Positions 32,400-44,488 of a stretch of DNA of 64,000 nucleotides are shown here, one piece after another. A program made the translations under genes and the position numbers. The stretch is from Blastocystis hominis. Lineage: Eukaryota; Sar; Bigyra; Opalinata; Blastocystidae. Positions within the stretch are counted from its first letter, which is position 1. Each line of letters begins with the position of its first letter. Location: positions 188,501 to 252,500 of the forward strand of contig NW_013171826.1 of the NCBI RefSeq assembly GCF_000151665.1, in the 5' to 3' direction. Below the pieces are notes generated by a model. That model did not search any database. It worked only from the letters and a program-made list of their open reading frames with translations, and was not told the DNA's origin.

Positions 32400-35001
32400 A
32401 TGACCGATACAACTATGTGTAAGTGGATTTGGGGATTTGAATCTGATTCCTAGCCGAAGAAGCTCCATGGATTGAGATGCAGAAGAAGACGTTCACAAAG
32501 TGGGTAAACCAGCAGCTGGTCCCCGTGGGTAGCAACATTTCTGATATTTATTCGGATTTCACCAACGGAGTGAATCTGGTCACTCTGCTTCAAGTCCTTT
32601 TCAAGGATCCGATTGTGGAGTGGGTGTCTGGGAGCGCGGCTGATGCTGTAGGCGTGTGAATAAGAACGCGAAGTTCGCTTTTCAGGCTACAGAGAACTTG
32701 AAGCCGTGCTTTGACTATCTGCAGTTTAAGAAGAAGATGAAGTTGGTGAATATCGGTCCTATTGATATTTTCAACGGCAATCACAAGCTGACCTTGGGTT
32801 TGATTTTCCAGATCATTCTCTTCGTGCAGATCGACAACATTGAAGTGGACGGCCTGAAGGGAATGCACGGTTTGCTCCTGTGGGTGAACCGCCAGATCGA
32901 GCCCTACGGTCAGAAGGTGAGCGATTTCACCGACAGCTGGAGAGATGGAAAGGCTTTTGCTGCTCTGGCCGCTGCCTTGTGTGAGAACTATGACTTCGGA
33001 AAGGCGGAGGAGATGGGGCAGGACGATCGTCACCGCAGCGCTTACGACAAGATGGAGGACGATCTGAATGTAGTGCGCCTTTTGGACCCCGAGGACTTCC
33101 ACAACGAGGAGATCGATGACAAGTCGGTGCTGACGTACGTGTCTTCGATCTTCAACGCGGTGGCGAACGACGACGAGTCGCGCCGCCATGTGCAGGCGAT
33201 CGACCGCGTCGCGCGTCTGGCGATGAAGACGGGTTCGATGATTCTGAAGTACGAGAAGGAGGCTCGCGCGTACAACAAGCTCCTGGACGACAAGATCGAA
33301 TACTTCCACGAGACGGAGCCGCGTGATTCGAAGGACTGCCGTCGTCTGAAGGAGGAGTTCGCCAACTACCAGAAGACGGAGAAGGAGGACATCAAGAACC
33401 GCAAGGTGGAGCTGGAGAGCATGCTGAGCGACATCCACGAGAGCGAGCGCGCGGAGAGCCGTCCGCTGTACATCCCGCCCGAGGGCCTGGGCCCGAACGA
33501 GATCTCGCAGAAGTACCGCGACTTCGAGGAGGCGGAGAACGAGTACGAGCAGCGCCTGCTGGAGAAGTTCAAGTACTTCCTGACCATCGAGCGCCTGATG
33601 AACCAGCTGGACCTGAAGTGCCAGCGCCTGAGCGACCGCCTGAAGGACAACATCAAGAAGACCGATCTGAACGACCTGGGCGACTCGGTGGCGGAGTGCA
33701 ACCACAAGCTGGCGGAGCTGGACGACCTGGTGGAGGAGGACGACGACACGGAGAAGGAGATGAAGGAGCTGCACGACCTGCTGGACTCGTTCCCGAAGGA
33801 CTGCTCGGAGTACTCCGAGGCGATGGACAAGGTGGAGGCCGTGGAGGACCTGCAGGACGAGTGGGAGGACCACAAGAAGGAGTACCGCGACCGTCTGGAG
33901 GAGAATCTGGAGCGCCAGCAGGAGCTGGAGCGTCTGGAGCGCGACATGGTGAAGGAAGCGGACAAGATCGAGGAGAATCTGGACCACGTGGAGATGCTGC
34001 TGAACACCTCCAACGGCGCGGACTCGTTCGAGACCGCGGAGGCGAACGCCAGCGCGGAGGAGGCGCACCGCGAGCTGGACCAGGTGAAGGACAGCGTGGA
34101 GGACCTGCGCGAGAAGCAGAAGCAGCTGCTGGACAACGGGAAGGAGGACGAGGTGCAGCGCCACCCGCTGAAGCCGATCGAAGACCGGATCCGGAACCTG
34201 GAGCGCGAGCTGAAGCAGAAGGAGGACACGCTGGACGAGATCAACCGCCACACGGAGCAGTGCAACCAGGCGCTGCAGGAGTACGACGAGCTGGCGAACG
34301 CGGTGCAGCAGTACGTGGAGGACAACTCGAACGACCTGCGCGCGAAGAAGAACGCGACGCCGGAGGAGCAGATGGAGCTGATCCGCCAGAAGAAGGAGGA
34401 CTACAACCGCCCGCCGGAGTGCTACCGCGTGATGAAGGAGAAGGAGAAGGAGTGCCGCGACATCGGCACGAACACGGCGTCGTTCGGCCCGATCAACAGC
34501 GTGTGGACGGAGTACGGCAAGCACCTGGACCGCAAGGAGGCGAAGCTGAAGGACGACGAGGACCGCAAGAAGATGGAGTCGCTCTCGCCCGACGAGGAGA
34601 AGCTCTTGGAGCAGGTGTACAACGCGCTCAACACCGACGGAAAGGGACTCACCGCCGACCAGCTGCGCGAGGCCTTGCAGGCGATGGGAATCAACATGAG
34701 TCTCAATGACGTGATCGCCAAGCTGACGGCGATGGGCTACAAGGTGGGTCCGAACATGCGTCTGGGCCTGCCCGATCTGAAGCAGTTCCTCCTGGAGCTG
34801 AAGGCCACCAAGAACAACAAGGAGGACATCCAGCACTCGTGGAGATACCTGGCGAAGAACAAGGACAAGATTGCGGACACAGACGTGGATAAATACTTCA
34901 AGGATTACGAGAGCTATCCGTATCTGAAGGAGAGCATGCCTGCCGATGAAAATGGACTGTGTGACTATCAGGAGTGGACTGAAGCTGCTTTCAAGCATTA
35001 G
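32400..35001 (+). CDS. Alpha-actinin
   Basis: Introns at 32419-32453 and 32620-32651, then one long exon. Two calponin-homology domains form the actin-binding region: FTKWVNQQLVPVGSNISDIY with FTNGVNLVTLLQVL, and LLLWVNRQIEPYGQKVSDF with WRDGKAFAALAAAL. A coiled-coil/spectrin-repeat rod of about 450 residues follows, then a calmodulin-like C-terminus with EF-hands (YNALNTDGKGLTADQLREAL, and a second degenerate one). About 850 aa with a rod shorter than the four-repeat animal form, as in protists. Cross-links actin filaments as an antiparallel dimer. EF-hand 1 keeps some acidic ligands; EF-hand 2 appears not to bind calcium. Codon use is strongly GC-rich. The minus strand has an 820-codon shadow ORF. 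Confidence 0.93.
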
Positions 35002-35186
35002 TGGTAGTATGTATCTTGTTCTATAGTGTGCGATTTGTTTTTTGAAAATCACGATTCGAAGAACGTTCTTTAACGGGTTTCCATGATCGTCATGGAACCA
35101 CTTTCCATTTTCATGTCAATCGAAGGTTGTCAGAAACCTTTCATTGTGAGATGTGGGCAGATAATTTTTGAAGCGCTTATTTCTAG

Positions 35187-36641
35187 ATGAAGCTTACTGC
35201 TTTCCTCCTTATCTGTGCACTTGTTTTTGCCGAGTTTACTGAAAACGACGGCGTTCTTGTGTTGAACGACGATAACTTTGATCAGGCAATCGCGGAGCAT
35301 GAGTCTCTGCTGGTTAAGTTCTATGCGCCCGTACTTTTTTTTGTGTGTGTGTGCGTTACGTTGTAGTGGTGCGGTCACTGCAAGAAGCTCGCTCCCGATT
35401 ACAGTGCTGCTGCCCGTGAGCTCCGTGAGCTGGACCCTCCTCTCTATCTTGCTGAGGTCGATGCGACCGCTGCTCCGAAGCTCTCTCAGAGATTCGCCAT
35501 CCGTGGCTACCCCACTCTGAAGTTCTTCAAGAACGGCAACGCTGTCGATTATGACTCGGGTCGTTCCAAGGCCGATATTGTGAACTACATGAAGCGCAAG
35601 GCTGGTCCCGTGGCTGTGACCTACACCACGCTGGACGACCTGAAGACCGCCATCGAGAGCGCGGACGTGTCCGTGGTGGGCTACTTCGCGAACACGGAGT
35701 GCAAGGAGTACAAGGACTGGTACGGCGTCATGGCGAACGTGGACGACGTCACCGCGATCTACATCACCGATGCTGCCATCATGGAGGCCATGGAGGTGTC
35801 CGCGCCCGCTGTGGCGATGTACAAGAAGAGCACGACCGGCGCGCTGGTGTACGAGGGCGACATGGAGGGTCTGAAGCGATGGATCATCCTGCACCAGCTG
35901 CCGCTGGTGGTTCCGTTCTCGCAGCAGTACTCGCGCAAGCTGTTCGCTCCGGAGCACGGCATCAAGGTGCAGCTGATGTTCTTCGCACCCGAGAAGAACC
36001 CCGGCGAGGCGAAGCCTGTGCTGGAGGAGGTGGCGCGCGCCTTCCAGGGCCGTCTGTTCATCGTGCACATCCCCTCGGAGAACGCGCGGCTGCTGGACTA
36101 CTTCGGCCTCACGGCGGAGCAGATCCCCGCGCTGGCGATGGCGGACTTCTCCGGCGAGGGCATGGACAAGTACCTGTTCGAGGGCGAGATGACCGTGGCC
36201 GCCATCTCCGAGTTCATCGAGAAGTTCTTCGCGAAGAAGCTGACGCCGTTCCTGAAGTCGGAGGACGTGCCCGCGGAGCAGCCGGGCCCCGTGTACAAGG
36301 TGGTGGGCAAGTCCTTCGAGGAGGTCGTGCTCGATCCCAAGAAGAACGTCTTCGTCAAGTTCTACGCTCCCTGGTGCGGACACTGCAAGGCTCTCGCACC
36401 CACCTATGAGAAGCTCGCCGAGGCCTACAAGGACGACGCCGATGTGGTGATCGCGGAGATGGACGCGACGGCGAACGAGGTGGCGGGACTGAACATCCGC
36501 GGATTCCCCACGCTCAAGTTCTACAAGGCCGGCGAGCCCACCGCCCCCGTGGACTACGAGGGAGAGAGAACGCTCGAGGCTCTCACGGACTTCGTCGAGA
36601 AGAACCGTGTTGCGGTTAAGCACGAGGAGGAGGAGTTGTAA
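35187..36641 (+). CDS. Protein disulfide isomerase
   Basis: Signal peptide MKLTAFLLICALVFA. The first thioredoxin domain holds FYAP-WCGHCKKLAP, its active site interrupted by a 36-nt intron (35331-35366) just before the WCGHC. Two redox-inactive thioredoxin folds follow (b, b'), then the second active site FYAPWCGHCKALAPTYEKLA. The C-terminus is acidic and ends KHEEEEL, a variant ER-retrieval signal (EEEL instead of KDEL). Length about 470 aa matches the a-b-b'-a' PDI. Works in ER oxidative folding. TGTTTGTT at 36670-36677, 28 nt after the TAA. A TTCTAG directly before the ATG could be a 5'UTR intron acceptor. Confidence 0.95.
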
Positions 36642-36669
36642 TTACGGGATGGATCAACTGTTGTTGGGG

Positions 36670-36677
36670 TGTTTGTT
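36670..36677 (+). terminator. TGTTTGTT motif of PDI
   Basis: Exact motif 28 nt after the stop codon. Confidence 0.65.
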
Positions 36678-36841
36678 TGAAACGGGAGAGCGGCTCGGGA
36701 AAGGGGTCTGGAAGAGAAGGGAGGGCGAGAGAGCCCGCGCGGGATGGCTTCGGCCGGTTAAACCGTTTTTGTTCCAGTGACGAAATCAACAATCTGATTG
36801 GCTCAATCACTTTTCGAAAAACTGCAAAAAAAGATATCAAA

Positions 36842-38512
36842 ATGAGTGGAAATGATTCGTTGCCTATTAAGATGACGTCTGGAAGACGTCTTATCATTCA
36901 GCAAGTGACTGACACTGCATCCTTTTCGGCTCGTCGTTTGAGTTTTAACGCGAAAGAATTGAAGGTGGGCAGCGAGTGGGGAGTCTTAGCGATAGTTTAT
37001 CAGCGACGAGCTAGCGAAGTGGTTGAGTGAGATGTACGGCGAGGAGGTGGATGCCGATCTGCCGGAGTCTCTGATCAGCGGCGTCGTCCTTTTGACCATC
37101 GTGGAAAAGCACCTTCCCTTCTTGCTTGTGGACAAGCGATGGCACAAAGAAGCTAGTAGTTCATTTTTCTTCCCCTTTACTCTGCAGAGCCCATGAGCTT
37201 CCAAGCCCGTGACAACATTACCCTATTTGCAGACTGCTGCGTAGCCCTGGGCATGCGCCGCTCTGATGTGTGTAACTATAGCAACTTTGAGCGTGGGGAT
37301 CTGAAGCAGATCACGGCCACGCTCTGCGCCTTTGCCAAGTTGGGCATCCCGAAGGGTCTGCACCAGGTGTCGAAGGAGCTGGAGACCTACGTGGAGAAGG
37401 CGTACAGCCCCGCCGTGGCGCAGATGGACCTGGTGAACGAGGAGGAGGAGATCCAGCTGACCGCGGAGGAGCTGGAGGCGCTGGAGCGCGAGCGGCAGGC
37501 GGAGGAGGAGCGCCAGCAGCGCATCGCGGAGAGTTTGAAGGGGTTTGCGGAGCTGCGCGAGGCGTGCGAGGCGGCGTTCAACCGCGCGGTGGAGGGACTG
37601 TGCGCGGACGTGCTGAGCGGAATCGACATGAACGACCTGGAGCTCTCGGACAGCTCGGATAGCTCCAAGAGTTCGAAGAGCTCCAAGAGTTCGAAGAGTT
37701 CGAAGAGCTCCAAGAAGGCGAAGAAGTCGGAGGGCGCGCGGGAGCTGAGCGTGGAGGAGCTGCGAGCGAAGATCGAGAAGGCGGAGGAGGAGTGCGCGCT
37801 GGCGAAGCGGATGCTGGAGGAGATGAGGAAGAAGCGCGCGGAGCTGGAGGCGGAGGGCGCGGACACGAGCGAGGTGGACGCGGCGATCGCCGAGATGGAG
37901 CGGAAGATCGGGGAGCTGGAGGGAATGATCGCGAAGGAGCGCGAGGAACTGCAGAGAAAGGAGGAGGAGGAGAGAAGGCGGAAGGAGGAGGAGGAAGAGC
38001 GGAAGCGAAGAGAGGCCGAGGAGGAGGCGGAGCGACTGCGAAGGGAGGAGGAAGAACGGATCATGAGGGAAGAGGCGGAACGATTGCTGCGCGAAGAGGA
38101 GGAAGAGAAAAAGAGAAGGGAAGCGGAGGAGGCGGAAGCGGAAGCGGAGAGACTGCGAAAGGAGGAAGAGGAGAGACTGCGAAAGGAGGAAGAGGAGAGA
38201 AAGCAGAGAGAAGAGGAGGAGCGAAGACAGAAAGAGGAGGAGGAGCGAAAGCGAAAGGAGGAGGAGGAAAAGGAGCGATTGCGCAAGGAAGAAGAGGAAC
38301 GCAAACGCAAAGAGGAGGAGGAAAAGGAGCGGAAGCGCAAAGAGGAGGAGGAGCGGAAGCAGAAGGAGGAGGCGGAGCGCGTGCAGCGCGAATTGGAGGA
38401 ACAGCAGCGCGCGGAAGAGGAACGAGCCAGACTCGAGGAGGAGGAGCAGGCGAAGAAGTGCCGCGGATGCCGCAGCAAACGACCAAAACAAACCGAGGAA
38501 GGTGACGCCTAG
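36842..38512 (+). CDS. Calponin-homology protein with long charged single-helix tail
   Basis: Two introns (31-32 nt) restore a type-3 CH domain (residues about 40-160): ELAKWLSEMYGEEVDADLPE, LISGVVLLTIVEKHLP, MSFQARDNITLFADCCVALG, SDVCNYSNFERGDLKQITAT. A Ser/Lys block follows (SSDSSKSSKSSKSSKSSK). Then comes about 220 residues almost only of Glu, Lys and Arg with EEE-KRK alternation, a likely single alpha helix or coiled coil. The end has a small Cys/basic motif (KKCRGCRSKRPKQ). Resembles calponin/transgelin or IQGAP-type CH domains, which bind actin. The charged helix probably acts as a rigid spacer (inference). No known full-length homologue recognised. Confidence 0.75.
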
Positions 38513-38639
38513 ACCATGGAAGAAGAAGAAGAAGGATACTAGTTGTTATGTAAATTATCATTGTGATTTTGTTTCCTTGAACAAATCGTTCGAAGTGGCA
38601 TGAACCGAACTCATAACAAGAGTTTGCTGGTAAAAGCCG

Positions 38640-38675
38640 AACTGAGATACATCCTTCCTGAATTGTATCTCAGTT
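38640..38675. repeat. 12-bp perfect inverted repeat
   Basis: AACTGAGATACA (38640-38651) and TGTATCTCAGTT (38664-38675) with a 12-nt loop, in the spacer between the CH-domain gene and the ARF-GEF gene. Confidence 0.9.
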
Positions 38676-38736
38676 GGCAATCAGCTTCCCTTCCATCAGT
38701 ACTCTATTTTTTCCAAGGTATCAGAGTAGAATAACG

Positions 38737-41700
38737 ATGAAAATCTTTCAAACTGGTTACACAATCTGGAAACTCTGTTTTATGGGCTTTCCGAGAACGA
38801 AGATGGTAGAGAGAAGTTCGTCTTATTTTTGTGCAGATATCTCAATCGAAACATTGTCGAATCTCTTCGAAATCTACACCCATTTACTCACTCTTCCTGA
38901 TATTTCTGCGCACGTCTTGTGCATCCTTTTAGATTCGATTTCGAGTCTCCTCGACTTGAAGTTGGCGGATAGTGATTTTGAACACATCACTCCTCTCTTG
39001 AGCGATTTTTTAGAGTGCCTCTTTTCTGTTCAGTGCAAGCGCTATCATCATTATGACGAAGAATCAGCATTGGCGAGTACTCTAACCTTCTATAATTCGC
39101 TCTCTGCCTCGCCGTGTTGGTCTCGTTTATCGAACGATCTCATTTGGTCGGTTCTCTATTCGCTGTACTCGATCTACTCTCAAGTGTTCCGTTGTGTTCC
39201 ATGTTGACTCTAGGAGAAATACTCGGAGATGCTGCGAAAAGAAGCCAGCAAAACGCTGGAAAGCCTGCTTCTGCGTCTGATGGCGATCGTGGCGGAGTCG
39301 AGTCCGGTCGAGAGCGAGGACAGCGCGGAGGAGTCGAGCGATGGCTCTGTGGAGCGCGAGGCAGCGATGGAGGTGAGCACGGAGAAGTACTCGCCGTTCC
39401 ACGAAGTGGAGGAAACGCAGAACGCGACGGTGCGGAAGTACATTCACTCCGAGGAGGAAAAGGAGGAGGAGCCCAGCGAAGTCGATGAAGTGGACCAGCC
39501 CAGCCGGGCCAACGAGGCCAACGAGGCCAACGAGGTTAACGAGGCTAACGAGGCCAACGAGGTTAAAGAGCCCATCGAGGCGAAAGAGCAAGCAAAATCT
39601 CCTGAGTCCACCGAATCTCCTGAGCCCCCTGAGCCCAGACCTCGCACGGACCCAGACCAACCCGCAGCGCCCTCCACTTCCACTTCCAATTCCAATTCCA
39701 ATTCCAATTCCAATTCCAATCCCAATGCCCGCATCCCTTCTCCCGAGGCCTCGGTTCCTCTCTCCGCGTCGCTTCCGCAGTCCCCTCGCTCCCCCCTTCC
39801 CCTCTCCGCCTCGCTTCCTCGCCCCTCCGATTCCCGCGGGGACGCCTCTCCCTCCCCGTTCCTCCTCCAGCGCGCCCCCGCCTCGCCGAGCCCCGCCGCC
39901 TCGCCGGACCCCGCCGCGCGCTGGCTCCCCGTCGCGCTGTGCAGCGTGGAGCTGCTCTCCGGCGCCATCAGCGTAGCCCCGCTTCTCTCCTCTCTCTCAG
40001 CTCCCCATCTTCGAAGCCGCCACCGCCGAGGACCAGCGACGCATCCTCTTCAGCCTCCGGCCTCTCCGCAAGATCATCACCGCCTTCAGCGCGCTGTTCC
40101 GCGGCCGCAGCGCGCTGGCGCGCGTTCTCTCGCGCTCCACGCTGGCGGCGCTGGTGATGCTGCTGTACCACCAGCAGGCGGACGTGGCGATCTTCTCGGA
40201 GGCCATGACGATCTTCTCGTGCGTGGCGTCGAAGCTGTGGCGGTTCTACAAGAAGGAGCTGGAGCTCGTGTTCGAGAAGGTGGTGTTCCACATGCTGGGC
40301 AATATCGGCATGTACAAGCGGATGGATCGCTTCCTGATGGAGCGGACGCTGCTCGAAACGCTGCTCGGCATCCTGGAGAAGCCCAACGCCCTCGAGAACC
40401 TCTTTCGGAACTACGACTGCGACGTCTACTCCCTCAACATCACCTCCATCCTCTTCTCCATCGTCGGTTCCCCGTTTCCCCGTCACGGCTAGATCAGCGA
40501 GAAGATCAAGTTCTATTTCTCCGACATGCTTCCGCACTACCGTCATCTCCTCGCGCAGCAGCAGCAGCAGCAGCAGCAGCGCTCCCAGGCCCCCTCGACG
40601 CCCCTAAACAACACCGACCTGCTCTGCAAGATCCTTCTGCTGGTCGTGGACAGTCCGCTCAGCGACGTGACGGACTGCGGCCGCGGCAGCTCGGGGCTGG
40701 TGCTGCGCAGCCACCAGTTCCTGAAGGCCGTGGCGAAGTTCAACAGCAGCGACAAGACGGTGTTCTCCTTCCTCAGCAACTGCGGTAGGCGAGGGACGCC
40801 GAGGTAACGCGCAGGGCTGCTGTCGAAGGAGCCGACGCCGAGCGAAGTGGCGCGGTTTCTGCGGTCGTCGAGCCTGCTGGACAAGAAGCAGATCGGCGAG
40901 TTCCTGGGAAAGAACAAGGAGTTCAACAGAGCGGTGCTGGACGAGTACGTGGGGTCGTTCAACTTCTACGGCATCGATCTGCTGTCGTCGCTGCGCATGT
41001 TCCTGGAGAGCTTCCGCCTCCCCGGCGAGTCCCAGCAGATCGACCGCATCATGGAGGTGAGCGTGGCGAGGCGGCTCCATCGCAGGCGTTCTCGAAGCAC
41101 GTGTACGTGCAGTGCGCGGAGCACGCGGAGCTGCACAGCGCGGACGTGACGTACTGCCTGTGCTTCTCGATCATCATGCTGAACACCGACCTGCACAACC
41201 AGAACATGAAGGACGAGGCGCGCATGACGCTCGACGACTACATCAAGTTCAACACCACCTACGGAGAGATGAACCGCGACTGCCCGCTCCCCGCCGCCCT
41301 CCTCACCTCCATCTACCGCAGCATTCTCGCCGAGCAGCTCCTCATCGTCGACGACGTGCGTTTCTTTTTCCCCGTTTCCACTCCAGCCGCAGAACGAAAA
41401 CATCATCACGCCCCTCAAATGGGCCGATTTCGTCGCCCTCAACCGCGACTTCTTCCCGCGCAACGCCCACTACCACGTCCTCTCCCTCTCCGAGCTCCCT
41501 CTGTACCCCCGTTTCCCCGTTTCCACGATAGCATGCACGCGGAGCTGCTGAAAGCCACGTCGCCGCTCCTCCTGCAGACGCTCCAGACGCTTCTCCAGCG
41601 CTCCGCCAGCGCGCTCTGGGTCTCCACCGCGCTGCGCATGGCGCGCTCCCTCCTCCGCGCCGCCGCCCACGCGCAGAACAACCTCCTCGTGGACTCCGTC

Positions 41701-44395
41701 GTGCAGCTGCTCGTCGACCGCACCCGCCTCCCCGTCCGCCCCGCCCGCTTCCACGCGCTCATAACCGCGGAACCGGCCAGGCCCGTCGGAGACCTCTGCT
41801 TCGTGCGCGCGGAGGGAGCCGAGACCCGCGGGGGAGCGGGGAAACGCGTGGTGTGGCTGGAGTACTCGCCACTGCGGAATGTGCGTGAGTTCGGTCGTGG
41901 AGCGAGCGAGGACGCGGAGAAGGGCGGTGTATGCGTGGGAGTGGAGTGCTATAGAACGCTGCTGGAGATGATTCGGGAGAATGGAGGGTCGATTCAGAAG
42001 GGGTACAGCGATGTGGTAATGATGAGTGATCGGGGTTTGATTTTAGTTCTCGATGGTGTCGGCGGTGTATTTTATGGGAATGGTGAGCGCGGAGAAGGAG
42101 ATCTTGGCTCGTTTCGTGGGGCGCGAGAACGAAATCTGGACGTCGCCCAACGAAATGAAAGCGATGTTCAACGCGCCCGACGCCGCGCCCGTGCTCCGCC
42201 AGGTCGTTCTGGCCGAGGCGAAGAGTCACGTCAATGTGGGGATGCAGACGAGATGCGAGGTAGATTCGGCCCGTCTGTCATGACCACTTGATGACCGCCA
42301 TTAACGACATCACCGAGGAGAAGGCCTCCACGAGCTTCAGACGGTCCAGACCCGATCCTCGTGTCGATCCTGCCGCTGCGCAGCGCGATATGGAGAGAAT
42401 ATCCACAGGATGATGATTTGAAATTGCGTGATGATGATGACGAAAGGAAGAAGGTGATCTTAACGAGGCATGCGGTCCGAGCGATCGCAGAGAACGATTT
42501 CTTGCGCGCTGTCAACTCGGAAACCGTGTCCACGACGACCGTCGAGATTATGGTGTCTTCGTTGCTCCGCTTGATCAAACAACCTCTATGTAGGGAGAAG
42601 GCATCGTGTTTTGTGGTAATCGCATAGATTTGGAAGAAGACGGGGATGTGGCGGAATTCGATGGAGTGGCTGCATTCAGCGGATTTAAAAGTAGAGTTTG
42701 GAGCAGAGCGCGCAGATGCAGCGAATCATCCTCTTCGGGATCTTGGTGGAGATCGTGACATGGAACGAGGATCGTCTGCGTTTGTTGCTGCCCCAATTGT
42801 CCCTATTCTTTAAGAATTGGGCCACATCCGTTCCAATCCCTTCCTGCGAGTTCTCCGCGCTGCTATGGAGTGTGGGGTGTGTCGTGGAGAACGCGTTTGA
42901 GTTCGACTACAAATCGCTGCAGCTGCTAGAAAGCTTCGTCAATCTTCCCTCCACGAGCTTAGTGTCCGGCGAAATCTCCTCCGTGCTTCTAAACGTGGTG
43001 ACGAACATCGCAGACTCGCTGGACGAGCGTCCTGAAGTGTGGTACATCCTCGAGAACATCATCAACTGCCTCATCATCTCCGGCGATCACAAAAACATCG
43101 ATATTTTACAAACAATCGATTTTATCTTCAACAACCAGGAGATTAACAAGTTCATCCCGAACGACTTTACTTCGACGCTCTGCCTGCTTATTAACAATCT
43201 CTACCTCCATAACGAAGAGAATCGCGCGGCAGGGAAGCAAGGTACGAGTGCATGTCGCTCTGCATGGTAGAGCTCGAGAGCGCCGTGTTCAACTGCTATA
43301 TTTCGATTATCAACTACTGCTACGTGATCAACAACAACATCTGGAAGAGCTACGAGCGTCGCATGGCCGATGATGATTTCGGTTCCCTATTTTATAAAAT
43401 AAAAATTGACGCTGTAGACTTCGATCCAGCGGAGTTGCAATCCTTACTCCGCGTCGCTTCCCTCATCTGCAAAGATCGCTACGAGCCACCGATCCGCGAA
43501 GGTCTCACGTGTCTTCGCGTAAATCTCGTTAGATCTTGTTATAAAATAGACGCTTTTTGGGGACTCCAGAATGCAATGGATCGATCCCGCCGAGTGGGCC
43601 TCCCTCCTCCAGTTCCAGCTTTTCCCCGCGGTAAAGGACGCTCTCCACTCGCTCATGAGCACACAGTCCAAAAATTCCCCCGATTTCTGACATGCAGACA
43701 TGTCGTCACGCTCCCGCGGGGACGCAAGTTTTCGCATTCGCCAATCATTCAGCAGATCATCGAGGTCGGTTTCCACGTTTCCACCAACCCATAGCTTCTA
43801 AAAGAAGTTCTGCTCTCCAGAATTCGGGACTTTTTTTCGGACTCCGTTTTCCCGCCCTTGTGGCTGGCGGTACCCGCGGTTATTTTACGCTTATGGCTAG
43901 TACTGCGGCGTGACCGAATTCATCCACACGATAACCGCGGTTAATTCGGAATTGCGTGAATTGAACCGATTGACGGTGCAGAGCGTGGTGCGTTCGCTGA
44001 ACGCGCTGCAGTGTTTTTCCGTGGGAATGGTGCCGCGATTTGATTGGCAGGTTGAATACCGCGGGAAAAAGCTTCGCGATGCGACGGTGGAGATGATGCC
44101 GACGTTCGAGCAGGACGAGCGGATGAGCGCGTGGTTCGCGGAGGGCGACGAAATCGTGGTGGAGGACGACGCGGAGGAGCGAAGCGAAGCAGCGCGGGGA
44201 AATCATCAGATCTTCTTGGATCGGATGGGCGTCGGAAAGGAGGAATCGGAGGAAAAGAAGGCGGAATTGGGAGGAAAATTGCCGTTTTTGGTGGATCCGG
44301 AGCGGGCACACGGGATCATGTCGCCGCATGCGGACACGTTGGGGATCGGAGATTTGGAGGATATCGAGTCCGTGGCGAGTGAGCAAAGCACTTAA
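38737..44395 (+). CDS. Large ARF guanine-nucleotide exchange factor (GBF1/Gea/GNOM type)
   Basis: About 1.7 kaa in many exons with 26-38-nt introns. The N-terminal DCB/HUS-like helical region carries Ala-Asn-Glu and Ser-Asn runs (39500-39725) and nine Gln near 40555-40580. The Sec7 domain reads PTPSEVARFLRSSSLLDKKQ, IGEFLGKNKEFNRAVLDEYV, FYGIDLLSSLRMFLESFRLP, GESQQIDRIME-AFSKHVYVQ and SIIMLNTDLHNQNMKDEARM. The catalytic glutamic finger (E of LPGESQ) is present. It is followed by PLKWADFVALNRDFFP and long HDS-type helical regions. Activates ARF1 at the Golgi for COPI budding. Exon joins near 42240-42340 and 43690-43910 are approximate. TGTTTGTT at 44447-44458. Confidence 0.88.
39500..39725 (+). 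repeat. Low-complexity coding repeats in the ARF-GEF
   Basis: Tandem GAGGCCAAC/GAGGTTAAC units encode Glu-Ala-Asn and Glu-Val-Asn. Farther on, TCCAAT repeats encode (Ser-Asn)n. Both are in frame. Confidence 0.9.
40555..40580 (+). repeat. CAG trinucleotide run (poly-Gln)
   Basis: Uninterrupted CAG repeats coding nine Gln within the ARF-GEF. Confidence 0.95.
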
Positions 44396-44446
44396 GTTTG
44401 TTTAGATTGAATCAGAATAAGAATAATAATAATTATTAATTAGTTT

Positions 44447-44458
44447 TGTTTGTTTGTT
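44447..44458 (+). terminator. Double TGTTTGTT motif of the ARF-GEF
   Basis: TGTTTGTTTGTT holds two overlapping copies about 50 nt past the TAA. Confidence 0.7.
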
Positions 44459-44488
44459 GTGGTTTAACATTGTCATACTTTTTTTATT

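Noticed and set aside
32590-35052. 820-codon minus-strand ORF
   Set aside because: Antisense shadow of alpha-actinin; Leu/Val/Arg-rich composition produced by GC-biased codons, no domain.
37223-38491. Long Leu/Ser-rich antisense ORFs
   Set aside because: Mirror of the Glu/Lys-rich CH protein; not a real membrane protein.
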